Part shown: positions 16,112 to 24,282 of the stretch, in pieces
How positions within the stretch are numbered: the stretch's first letter is position 1
Layout of the letters: each line of letters opens with the position of its first letter
DNA from: Neisseria sp. MVDL19-042950
Lineage (GTDB): Bacteria; Pseudomonadota; Gammaproteobacteria; Burkholderiales; Neisseriaceae
Direction of reading: 5' to 3'
DNA length: 55,802 nt
NCBI RefSeq assembly: GCF_030504625.1
Contig: NZ_JAUKWH010000014.1
Coordinates: 1 to 55,802 of the forward strand
Notes under the pieces: model-generated
Told to the model about the DNA's origin: nothing
The model's database searches: none
The model's input: the letters and a program-made list of their open reading frames with translations, nothing else
Position numbers and translations under genes: made by a program

Positions 16112-18421
16112 TCAACTCGGTTTTTTTAATGGGTATAGTCGGCGGGTATCACCGCTGTTTTTCCAATAACTTCCTGTATCTTTATTCGGCCATCCGTAAT
16201 CCGGACAAATCAAAGCATCACATAATTTCTCAACTAATCGAGCAAATTTTAATCCGTCTTGTGGATAAAGATTGAAAGAAAATTCGTTGAAATGCGCTCC
16301 TAATACATTTCTGGCTTGAGCTATTTGATTTATTTCTTTCAAGATTTCACCAATTTGTACTTCTGATGAATGATGGGATTGATCACGTATTTCTACTTTT
16401 AACTCTTTCAACAACTTACTGTTTACTGCACCTAATAAATCACTTAATACATAAGTATTTCCTATTTTTCTAGGAACAGCACAAGAATACTTTAATGTTA
16501 AGAAATCTAATAAAGCTTCCAGAATAACACCTGATTTTCCTGTGATTGACTGAATATCAGGATCAGATTCTTCTAATAACTTTTTCAGTCTAACAACCTC
16601 TGGAATGGAACCAGATAAAGACATGCCATTATCTAATGACCAATGCTTTAACTCCACAAACTGACAAACTTGTTCCGGCTTTAAAATGCCCCAACGAAAT
16701 TTTTCTCTCCATGGTCGATAATGTGTGGTAACAATAGCATGTTGAAATTTTTGAATCACATCATAAATCATGGTAATAACACGCTCTACATGAGGCTCAT
16801 CCACACTACCTAATACATCATCTAAAACCAGAATTTTCTGCTCTGGATTTTCACGTTCAGCTAGCGCCAAAAATACGCATAACCCTAAAGTGTCTAAATG
16901 TGAATCACTAAAATAAGCTTGTGGTGGCGTATCTTGTTTCCCTGCAAACTCCATAGCAATCTCTAAAGAGCCTCGTTTGGCTGCATCTAGTGCCAAGGTA
17001 ATTTTATCCAGTCCTTCTTTAGGGTGTATCAACTCATAAAGCTGTCCTACTCTTACTGAAATTGACCCGAGAATATGGTCAGTATACTTTTTGCGTTCAG
17101 ATTCAATGATATTTAATATTTCTTTTAAGCTAGGTAATGTCACACCTAATTCCTTAGCAACATTCTCACTACCCTTTAAATCATCCAATGATCTACGTAA
17201 TGTTTCTATAAAATTTTTGTTATCTACACATTTATCTGATTCTTGCCTCCAGGCATCTTTTTTACCTTGATTCTCTGCAATCCAACTTTGCCATTCATTT
17301 GGATTCTCCGGGATAGGAAAAGATGGAAGATCAAGATCTTGAATGTCAAGTGTATTCAAGCAGTAACCTTCCAATTGATTAAAGCTATCTTTAATATCTT
17401 TTAGAAAATCGTCTAGCCGTTGTTGTTGACTTTTTACTAGATCTTCATTTTTTAAAACAGATTGCTTAGCTATATTTAATTGCGACAACAAACCATTTAA
17501 TTCAATTCGCTTATTGACTTCTTCTACTAAATTTTCCGCATTTTCAGCACTTTCACAAAGTGGGCACACATTTACATTATTGTATTTGTGAAAATATTTT
17601 TTTGCTGCTTGAAGAATATCCATTACTTCCAAATAATCTTCAGACGCTTTTTCTTTTATATCGCTTAGAATGGATTCAGCTTGTGATAGCTTAAATATAG
17701 CCTCCTTTAACTCATTAGAAAGAAATAGAAATTTATCATAACACCCTTGAATTTTATTCCAATATGATATTAAACCATCAATATCATTTTTTCTCTTTTC
17801 AAAATGTACTGAATCCTTTTTAGCTTCACTTTCTGCCCACAAAATAGCATCAGGAACTGGACGATTTACTTGTTCCCAAAAATTTTCAATATTCTTTCTA
17901 TTTGTGCTTACACGTGTTATTGCATTCTCAAAATCTTTAGTTTTATCGTTAATTAATTTTCTTAAACTTGCTTCTGACGCCTCAATTCCAGATACATCAA
18001 TGAAGCGACTAATTTCTTTATAACGATCGGCAGGCTGTGCCGTAACTAATCTTAGAATTTCACTACGACGTAATACCGATACTTGCGGCTTCAACTCTTC
18101 TTGATTAAGAAATACATTTTTCTTATCTAGAGATAACACACATGTTCCGTTTGAAGTTTCTAGTGTCACTTTAACATCTGCATAAGCTTTTCCCAATGAA
18201 GGCCAATATACTCTAGTAGAAGCACCAACTCCTCTTTTTTCCAATGAACCAATTTTATTGTTCCCAAGCAAATCAAAAGCATCTGAAATTGTAGATTTCC
18301 CTGTACCATTTTCTCCATAAATAATCATCAGCTTTTTACCCTTTTCAAACCTCAAAACAAAAGGCGTTACCGATCCTCTAAGATTTTCAATTGATAAGCT
18401 TTTCAATGAAACGGTTGACAT
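16112..18421 (-). CDS. Zinc-hook SMC/Rad50-like ATPase with C-terminal HEPN-like motif
   Basis: This 769-aa protein has Walker A YGENGTGKST at about 35-44, then coiled coils on either side of a zinc-hook CPLC (Cys286, Cys289). A Walker B KILVLDDVLGSVDEPH and the TTHYRPW segment lie near residues 540-570. This is the Rad50/RecF/RloC architecture. The last 66 residues contain RNVLGAH (704-710), which fits the R-x(4-6)-H active-site pattern of HEPN ribonucleases, then a conserved-looking tail DTGSYWKNSGDTRRLYPLKKP. I infer a DNA-damage or phage-sensing ATPase that may control an RNase. It is AT-rich, lacks DUS, follows the 61-aa ORF by two bases and touches mod at its stop. A relative of RloC is possible, but I see no assured anticodon-nuclease triad. 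Confidence 0.75.
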   Translation of the reverse strand: MSTVSLKSLSIENLRGSVTPFVLRFEKGKKLMIIYGENGTGKSTISDAFDLLGNNKIGSLEKRGVGASTRVYWPSLGKAYADVKVTLETSNGTCVLSLDKKNVFLNQEELKPQVSVLRRSEILRLVTAQPADRYKEISRFIDVSGIEASEASLRKLINDKTKDFENAITRVSTNRKNIENFWEQVNRPVPDAILWAESEAKKDSVHFEKRKNDIDGLISYWNKIQGCYDKFLFLSNELKEAIFKLSQAESILSDIKEKASEDYLEVMDILQAAKKYFHKYNNVNVCPLCESAENAENLVEEVNKRIELNGLLSQLNIAKQSVLKNEDLVKSQQQRLDDFLKDIKDSFNQLEGYCLNTLDIQDLDLPSFPIPENPNEWQSWIAENQGKKDAWRQESDKCVDNKNFIETLRRSLDDLKGSENVAKELGVTLPSLKEILNIIESERKKYTDHILGSISVRVGQLYELIHPKEGLDKITLALDAAKRGSLEIAMEFAGKQDTPPQAYFSDSHLDTLGLCVFLALAERENPEQKILVLDDVLGSVDEPHVERVITMIYDVIQKFQHAIVTTHYRPWREKFRWGILKPEQVCQFVELKHWSLDNGMSLSGSIPEVVRLKKLLEESDPDIQSITGKSGVILEALLDFLTLKYSCAVPRKIGNTYVLSDLLGAVNSKLLKELKVEIRDQSHHSSEVQIGEILKEINQIAQARNVLGAHFNEFSFNLYPQDGLKFARLVEKLCDALICPDYGWPNKDTGSYWKNSGDTRRLYPLKKPS

Positions 18422-18423
18422 TT

Positions 18424-18609
18424 TTATTCCCCTGCTCCTGCTTTTTCTTTATCAATAGCTTTTTCAACTGCCAATAACCAATCCTCTGGCTTCATGACTC
18501 CTAAAATTATTTTTTCTCTGTAGCGCTCTAGATCAGAGGCTAAAAATAATTTTTTCTCAACTAAAACAGGGGAAATCAACTCAATTAATTCTTCACTTGG
18601 TGATTTCAT
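18424..18609 (-). CDS. Hypothetical 61-aa acidic/helical protein
   Basis: The small protein begins MKSPSEELIELISPVL and contains VMKPEDWLLAVEKAID. I do not recognise a family. It is predicted mostly helical. The start at 18609 is preferred because AAGGAAATGG gives a well-spaced ribosome site, whereas the ATG at 18618 leaves only two bases. It ends two bases before the zinc-hook ATPase and starts two bases after the KTSC gene, so it belongs to the same translation unit and may be a partner or regulator of the ATPase. Confidence 0.6.
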   Translation of the reverse strand: MKSPSEELIELISPVLVEKKLFLASDLERYREKIILGVMKPEDWLLAVEKAIDKEKAGAGE

Positions 18610-18611
18610 TT

Positions 18612-18842
18612 TTACCATTTCCTTTCATAATTATTTTTCACTACAGATGAAATATAAGAATTAAGACCCATGCCTTGTATTGCTAAATCTTTCATATGTT
18701 CTACCGTATACCTACCCGGTCTTGTATATGTATATAAATAATTTCTGCATCGACCATTCTTGAATACAACATGAATTGAATCCTCAAATATCTGATAAGA
18801 AACGACATTAGAATTACCAGAACGATTTTGATAAAGCTTCAT
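18612..18842 (-). CDS. KTSC-domain protein
   Basis: This 76-aa protein begins MKLYQNRSGNSNVVSYQIF, followed by VVFKNGRCRNYLYTYT and a tail with GLNSYISSVVKNNY. It resembles the KTSC domain, a short domain named for a lysine tRNA-synthetase-like C-terminal region and often found near phage or defence genes; its role is unknown. The ATG at 18842 overlaps the helicase stop as ATGA. The helicase, KTSC, 61-aa and ATPase genes are therefore tightly linked. Confidence 0.75.
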   Translation of the reverse strand: MKLYQNRSGNSNVVSYQIFEDSIHVVFKNGRCRNYLYTYTRPGRYTVEHMKDLAIQGMGLNSYISSVVKNNYERKW

Positions 18843-21733
18843 CGTATTATCTCCCACTCAATCACAAACATTTCTTCTTCCTCCACTTGCTGCTGCAAAC
18901 TTCGTTCCAGCTCTTCAATCAACTCATTACGCTGATTTTCAATGTCATCCTGCCCGTCAAACAATTCACGCCGCTGTTTGGTGCGTTTGCTTTCCAATTC
19001 CCGCTGTTTTTTCTGCCACGCGAGTTTTTCTTCCAATGTGGCGGCAGTAGTGGCGGTCCGGCGGATTTCTTTGATTTGCCGGTCGGTTTCTTTGATTTCT
19101 TGTTCCAATCCATGCTTAAGATCATCTGCCCAATCATCCAGTTTTTGCACTTCTTGTTCAAAGTAATCAAGGTTGCGTTGTTGTGCCTCATGAAGCAGGG
19201 CTTGGCGGCGTGCAGCAATGTCTTGGGATAAGGCCGTCTGAATCTGTAGCGGCTGGGTGATGAGTGTTTGGCTGGCGGGCAAGCCAATCAGTTTTTCGGG
19301 GTCGGCTTCTTGCAAGATTTCGCCGTTATCGGTGATAGCAGCAGTTAGCAAATACTGTTCTTGGTTGTTAAAAGCACGAATGGTAACGAGCTTGGCAATT
19401 AACTGCCCGCTTTGCCCGATATACGGCTCCAAGGTGCTGATTCTGCCGTGTTGTTTCTGATATTCGCCGTAATCAAATACCAATTTGGTAGGGGGGCAAT
19501 GGCAGGACTTGGCTTGTTCAAGCAGGGCTTGCGCCAGCGGATGGTTGATGCGGTAGAGATGGGCAGTTCCGCTTTGACGGGGTAATTCGTAGTAACCTAC
19601 CGGAATATGGCCCAGGCCGTCTGAAAGGTTTTCAGGTAGCCCGTTCAGGGTAAAGCCGTGTGCATCAAAGGTGGCGTGTTCGCCTAGTGCGCTTCGGGTA
19701 AAGTTGAGCAGCAATTTTTCGTATTTGCTGCGGGTGCGCTCGCTATCGTCAGCTCGGATTTTGAGTTTCGCTTGCACTTCTTCGTCGAAATTTTCCAGCA
19801 GGGTTTGGCGGGTTTGGGTCATGGCCGCGTTGATTTCACCAGAGAGTTCTTGTTGCAGTGCATCAAAACTGGTTTTAATCTCATCGGGCTGGCGGCAGTG
19901 GCGGTAGATATCGGCGATACGGCGTTCGATATCCACGCCTGAACCGATTGCACCGAGCACTTCGTCGCTGGCACCAAATACGCCTTCAAAAAGCTGGAAC
20001 TTTTCTGACAGCAGTTCATAAACACGGGCATCGGCTTCGTTGCTTTTATCCAAAAAGTTCACCACAACCACATCGTGTTTTTGCCCATAACGGTGGCAAC
20101 GCCCGATACGCTGTTCGATACGTTGCGGGTTCCACGGCAAATCATAGTTGATGACCAACGAGCAAAATTGCAGGTTGATGCCTTCAGCACCGGCTTCGGT
20201 GGCGATCATGATGGTGGCGTGTTCTTTGAAATGCTCGACAAGGGCGGCACGGGTATCGGCGGTTTTGGAGCCTGTGATTTTGTCGCTGCCTTCGTGTTTT
20301 TTGAGCCAGTTTTTGTAGATGGTTTGGGCTTGCGGGCCGCTGTTGGTGCCGTTAAAGAGTACGATACCGTCGCCGTTTTCGCCTGCATAGGCACTTTTGG
20401 ATAAGCATTCAAGCAGGTATTCTTGGGTGCGTTTCGATTCAGTAAAGATAATGGCTTTTTGTGCCGCACCCAAGCGCTTAAGCTCGGCAAAGGCTTTTTC
20501 TAACGCACCAAACAATGCTTTGCCTTTGGCATCTTCGCGAATATTTTGTGCCAAGGTTTTAAAATGATTGAGTTCTTCGATTTCGTCGGCTATAGCTTGG
20601 TATTGGTCGCGAGTTAGGCTGGGTGTTTCACTATTTTCGTTTTCCCATTCTTCCGCGGTTTCGTCCAAGCTTTCATAATCTTCATCCAAAGTTTCAACGA
20701 GATCCGGCGCGGCTGCTTCATTCAATACGCCTTGCAAGCGTTTGCTCATGGTATCCAAGGCACCGGCGATGGCACGACTGCTCGAAGCCAATAATTTCCA
20801 CAGCACCAGTGAAATCAATTGTCTTTGTCCTTGCGGCATGGCTTGCAGATTGGGACGGCGCAAGTAGTCTGCTACCAATGCAGAAAGTGCTTTCTCTTCG
20901 TCTGATGGTGTGAATTCCTGAACAATCGCAAGACGTGTAGTATAAGGTACATAAGCTTGTACTTGACGGCGTAGCGTGCGTTTGCAAACCGCTTGCAGGC
21001 GCTGGCGTAGGTTTTGTAGGCTTTGTTCCGAAGGTTTTGTACCGAACTGACTGCGGAAACTATCCAAATTGCCAAATACATGCCTATCAATGATGCTGAC
21101 CAAGCCATACAGTTCCAAAAGCGAGTTTTGTAGGGGCGTGGCAGTCAAAAGCACTTTGGAATGTACGTGATCAAGCGCTTCTTGCAAGGTTTTGGCAATC
21201 ACATTGCCTTTTTTATAGACATTGCGCAGGCGGTGTGCCTCGTCGAGCACCACCAAATCCCAATCAACAGCTTTTAAATCGTCAGCTTTAGACTTGGCGA
21301 ATTGATAAGAACAAATAATCGGAGAGTCTTGACGAAAAGGATTTTTACCTTGTTTTTTGATGGTGTTATAACTTTTGGCCTCTAAAATCATGCCTTGCAA
21401 GCCGAATTTTTCTTGTAACTCTTGGTGCCATTGTTTGCGCAGATTGGCAGGCGTGATGATGAGAATGTTACGTTTACGTTCCGCCCAATGTTGTAAAACC
21501 ACTAAGCCGGCTTCAATAGTTTTGCCCAATCCCACCTCATCCGCCAAAATCACGCCTTTGGACAATGGGTTTTGGCAGGCAAACAAGGCGGCATCGACTT
21601 GATGCGGGTTTAAGTCCACCTGAGAATCCACCAAAGTGGAGGCAAGGGATTCCATACTGCCATTTTGTGCTTGCCGGGTCAGTTGCCAAGCAAAATATTT
21701 TGACTGATGGGGGGTAAGTTTGCTTTGCTGCAT
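18839..21733 (-). CDS. SNF2-family DEAD/DEAH helicase (DrmD/RapA-like)
   Basis: Helicase of about 964 aa from the ATG at 21733 (MQQSKLTPHQSKYFAWQLTR); an upstream ATG at 21799 adds 22 unlikely residues. Motifs seen are ADEVGLGKTIEAG (Walker A), VVLDEAHRLRN (DEAH), LLTATPLQNS, and IGRCHRYGQKHDVVVVNFLD (motif VI). A long charged coiled coil lies near the C-terminus (about 860-960). This is the layout of SNF2 helicases found with methyltransferases in DISARM (DrmD) and similar systems. No drmA, drmB or drmC is nearby, so it is not a complete DISARM. It carries AG-DUS words near 19230 and 19614 and an Eikenella-type core at 19631-19641. It is the first gene after cas3. Confidence 0.88.
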   Translation of the reverse strand: MQQSKLTPHQSKYFAWQLTRQAQNGSMESLASTLVDSQVDLNPHQVDAALFACQNPLSKGVILADEVGLGKTIEAGLVVLQHWAERKRNILIITPANLRKQWHQELQEKFGLQGMILEAKSYNTIKKQGKNPFRQDSPIICSYQFAKSKADDLKAVDWDLVVLDEAHRLRNVYKKGNVIAKTLQEALDHVHSKVLLTATPLQNSLLELYGLVSIIDRHVFGNLDSFRSQFGTKPSEQSLQNLRQRLQAVCKRTLRRQVQAYVPYTTRLAIVQEFTPSDEEKALSALVADYLRRPNLQAMPQGQRQLISLVLWKLLASSSRAIAGALDTMSKRLQGVLNEAAAPDLVETLDEDYESLDETAEEWENENSETPSLTRDQYQAIADEIEELNHFKTLAQNIREDAKGKALFGALEKAFAELKRLGAAQKAIIFTESKRTQEYLLECLSKSAYAGENGDGIVLFNGTNSGPQAQTIYKNWLKKHEGSDKITGSKTADTRAALVEHFKEHATIMIATEAGAEGINLQFCSLVINYDLPWNPQRIEQRIGRCHRYGQKHDVVVVNFLDKSNEADARVYELLSEKFQLFEGVFGASDEVLGAIGSGVDIERRIADIYRHCRQPDEIKTSFDALQQELSGEINAAMTQTRQTLLENFDEEVQAKLKIRADDSERTRSKYEKLLLNFTRSALGEHATFDAHGFTLNGLPENLSDGLGHIPVGYYELPRQSGTAHLYRINHPLAQALLEQAKSCHCPPTKLVFDYGEYQKQHGRISTLEPYIGQSGQLIAKLVTIRAFNNQEQYLLTAAITDNGEILQEADPEKLIGLPASQTLITQPLQIQTALSQDIAARRQALLHEAQQRNLDYFEQEVQKLDDWADDLKHGLEQEIKETDRQIKEIRRTATTAATLEEKLAWQKKQRELESKRTKQRRELFDGQDDIENQRNELIEELERSLQQQVEEEEMFVIEWEIIR

Positions 21734-21809
21734 AAGTTTTTCCAAAATTTTATTTTTAAAATTAGCCTTATAGTAAAATTCACTTCGTCTTATTATCAAT
21801 ATTTATATT

Positions 21810-24113
21810 TTATTGATGATAATTCCAAAAAACCAGCATTTCTGCTTTCAAAAATTCCATATCTCCCCAAGAGAATCCCGCCACTTCATCATACAAATCC
21901 AACCCAATCAGGCTATAAAACTGTTTCCCAAACTGCTTTTCGTTAACCGTTTCTATCCGCCCTGCTTCAAACAAGGCTTTCAAGGCGCTTTCGGGCACTT
22001 GCACGGTGTAAGGCTGAAGTTTGCGCAACAGGCCGCCGATTTGGTCGGCGTGGTGCAGGCTGTCGATTAGTGCTTCGGCCTCTGCGTCAAAGGGGATGAT
22101 CAGCGGTTGCATGTGGGTTTCGATCATGCGGAATTTTTGGGCGATGGTTTGGAAAGGGAAATCCATTGTGTTGCCCGCTTTGCGGTGTTCGGCGAGGATT
22201 TGTTTGCTGTCCAACTCTTTGCCTTTTTCTTCATAAACGCGCCGGAAATAGCGGCGGATGGCTTGCGGCGACAGCAGGTCGTCGACATGGTGGCGCACGA
22301 CTTCGCGCATGGCGGCGGAAAGAAGGCCGAGTTCGGGCGGGGCTTTCCATTGTTCTTCGGGTTTGAATACCCAGACGAAGCTGTTTTCAGACGGCCTTTT
22401 GCCTTCGCGGTTGCAGCGCCCTGCGGCTTGGGCGACGCTGTCCAATCCGGCTTCGGCACGCATCACTAAAGGGAAATCGACATCTACGCCCGCCTCGATA
22501 AGCGATGTGGCGATCACGCGGCAGGGTTTGCTGTTTTTCAGACGGCCTCGGATGGTTTCCAGCGCTTGGGAGCGGTGTTTGGCGCACATCAGGGTGGTGA
22601 GGTGGAACACGCCGTCGAGATGTTTGGTGCTGTCGTAAAGGCTGCGGGCGTGGCGGCGGTTGTTGACGATGATGAGGATTTGCCTGTGCTGTGCGAGCTT
22701 TTCGAGCAATTCGGCATCGGTTTGGGTGCCGATATGCTGCACGGTGGTGCGGCGCAATTTATCGAACAATTCGGGGGGATTGGGGGCAAGCTCGCGTGTG
22801 TTTTCCAAGCCGCGGTAAAAGCCGTGTTCGGCTTGAATGGCGGGCTGGGTGGCGGTGCACATCACTACCGAGCAATGGTAGTTTTGCGCCAGCTCTTTGA
22901 TGGCCTGCATGATGGGCAGCAAGAGTTTGAGCGGCAGCATTTGTGCTTCGTCGAGGATAATCACGCTGCCGCTGATGTTGTGCAGCTTGCGGCAGCGGGA
23001 GGAGCGGTCGGCAAAGAGGGATTCGAAAAACTGCACGGCGGTGGTAACGACAACGGGCATATCCCAGTTTTCGGAGGCTTGCCGCAATTTGTCTTTGCTG
23101 TTTTCACCTTGCAGTTTGCTGTCGTCAAACGTGCTGTGGTGCTCCAGCACGGCGGCTTCGCCCAGATCGCCGAACGCTTTGCGGAATTCAGCGGCGTTTT
23201 GTTCGATGATGCCGGTGAAGGGAATCACATAAATTACGCGGCGCATGCCGTGGCGCTTGGCGTGTTCGAGGGCGAAGGCCATTGAAGTGAAGGTTTTGCC
23301 GCCGCCGGTGGGCACGGTAAGGGTAAACAGGCCTTTTGTTTGTGCGGCTTGGGCGACGGCATGGTCGAGAATTTCGCTGCGCAGGCGGTTTAAGGTGGCA
23401 TTGCGCTGTGGTTCTTCGCTTTCTTGTGCGGCGTTGGCGATAGGCCGTCTGAAATTGCCGATAAACCGGTTGAATTGCTGTTGCAGTTGCGGCAAATCGG
23501 GATAATCGCCGCGCTGTATGGTTTTGCTCTCCAGCCCTACGTAAAAGGCTTCGGTGTCGAGATAATCGGCATCTACCAAGCAGGAATACAGCATGCGGGT
23601 GAAGAAGGCGTAAGAGAAAAAGGGATGGTGTTTGTCGGCCTGCAAGGGTGGAGCGGGCAGTTTTTCGGGCAACGCAATTTGCTGCCGCCACACTTCATCG
23701 AGATTCGGAATGTCTTTGCCGAACTGCAAGGCAAGCCGTTGCCGCAATGTACGGCGGTTGTCGCCCTCGCCGTCTCCATTGGCCAAGCCTGCGTGATGGC
23801 CGGCTATGCAAAATGCAATCAATTTGCCCTGCAATCCCCAACGCTCGAAGGCGATTTTTGCTCCGGCGGTGGCATGGTCAACCGACAAGTGGGCACCATG
23901 CAGGCGGCGGTCAAATTCGGGGCTGTATTTACCCAAGTCGTGCAGGCAGCCGGTATAACGTGCCATTTCCTGCGCGCCAAAAAAAGCGGCAAACCTTGCG
24001 GCCGTGTCGCCGACGTTGGCGAGGTGGCTAGGCAGGGTTTGCCAGTATTGTTCGGGCCGGTTCTGGGCGGAATGGGCGTAGTAAGTTCGGATAAGCCGAG
24101 TATCCACAGACAT
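21810..24113 (-). CDS. cas3: CRISPR-associated nuclease-helicase Cas3 (type I-C)
   Basis: This 767-aa protein starts with an HD nuclease domain (TGCLHDLGKYSPEF, His58 and Asp59; HLSVDHATAGAKIA). A superfamily-2 helicase follows with TVPTGGGKTFTSMAFA, ILDEAQMLPL (DEAQ variant) and SLIEAGVDVDFPLVMR, then QAAGRCNREG. Cas3 is recruited by Cascade to nick and degrade the target. Both domains look intact, so interference could persist. It leads the operon; many DUS words are embedded. It is separated from cas5 by the restriction block, beginning with the SNF2 helicase. Confidence 0.97.
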   Translation of the reverse strand: MSVDTRLIRTYYAHSAQNRPEQYWQTLPSHLANVGDTAARFAAFFGAQEMARYTGCLHDLGKYSPEFDRRLHGAHLSVDHATAGAKIAFERWGLQGKLIAFCIAGHHAGLANGDGEGDNRRTLRQRLALQFGKDIPNLDEVWRQQIALPEKLPAPPLQADKHHPFFSYAFFTRMLYSCLVDADYLDTEAFYVGLESKTIQRGDYPDLPQLQQQFNRFIGNFRRPIANAAQESEEPQRNATLNRLRSEILDHAVAQAAQTKGLFTLTVPTGGGKTFTSMAFALEHAKRHGMRRVIYVIPFTGIIEQNAAEFRKAFGDLGEAAVLEHHSTFDDSKLQGENSKDKLRQASENWDMPVVVTTAVQFFESLFADRSSRCRKLHNISGSVIILDEAQMLPLKLLLPIMQAIKELAQNYHCSVVMCTATQPAIQAEHGFYRGLENTRELAPNPPELFDKLRRTTVQHIGTQTDAELLEKLAQHRQILIIVNNRRHARSLYDSTKHLDGVFHLTTLMCAKHRSQALETIRGRLKNSKPCRVIATSLIEAGVDVDFPLVMRAEAGLDSVAQAAGRCNREGKRPSENSFVWVFKPEEQWKAPPELGLLSAAMREVVRHHVDDLLSPQAIRRYFRRVYEEKGKELDSKQILAEHRKAGNTMDFPFQTIAQKFRMIETHMQPLIIPFDAEAEALIDSLHHADQIGGLLRKLQPYTVQVPESALKALFEAGRIETVNEKQFGKQFYSLIGLDLYDEVAGFSWGDMEFLKAEMLVFWNYHQ

Positions 24114-24163
24114 TCTCCAATGTATTTTTATTATTTCTTTATTAACTACAAAGTGAGAAATAT

Positions 24164-24172
24164 ATCATAACA
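24164..24172 (-). promoter_or_regulatory. Likely extended -10 promoter for the cas3-led operon
   Basis: On the minus strand TGTTATGAT gives an extended -10 (TG-n-TATGAT) about 50 bases before the cas3 ATG. The surrounding 70 bases are strongly AT-rich. No convincing -35 is visible, as expected for an extended -10. All genes from cas3 to cas2 share this strand without another obvious promoter. Confidence 0.5.
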
Positions 24173-24205
24173 GTTTAAAATTTTGCACTCCCTCTCGCCG
24201 CAAAA

Positions 24206-24262
24206 AGAGGCCGTCTGAAAACATCGCTCTAATCAAGTTAAAGCTGTTTTCAGACGGCCTCT
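24206..24262 (-). terminator. DUS-pair terminator between tgpA-like gene and cas3
   Basis: AGAGGCCGTCTGAAAACA (24206-24223) and its reverse complement (24245-24262) form an 18-bp stem. It ends the upstream minus-strand gene and insulates the cas3 promoter. Confidence 0.8.
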
Positions 24263-24282
24263 GTTGTATGAAACCCGGCAAA

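Noticed and set aside
16112-18421. Calling the ATPase RloC
   Set aside because: Zinc hook and ATPase fit, but I could not identify the anticodon-nuclease triad with confidence; the HEPN-like motif is the better supported reading.
18839-21733. Complete DISARM system
   Set aside because: The helicase and methylase fit, but drmA, drmB and drmC homologues are absent across the block.
10318-21733. BREX system
   Set aside because: No PglZ phosphatase, BrxC ATPase or Lon-like protease is present.
22566-23285. 239-aa plus-strand open frame opposite cas3
   Set aside because: Antisense shadow rich in glycine, alanine and valine; cas3 on the other strand is clearly real.
2741-24282. Insertion sequence or integrase carrying the defence genes
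   Set aside because: No transposase, integrase or tRNA attachment site is visible in or beside the region; movement by transformation and homologous recombination is simpler.
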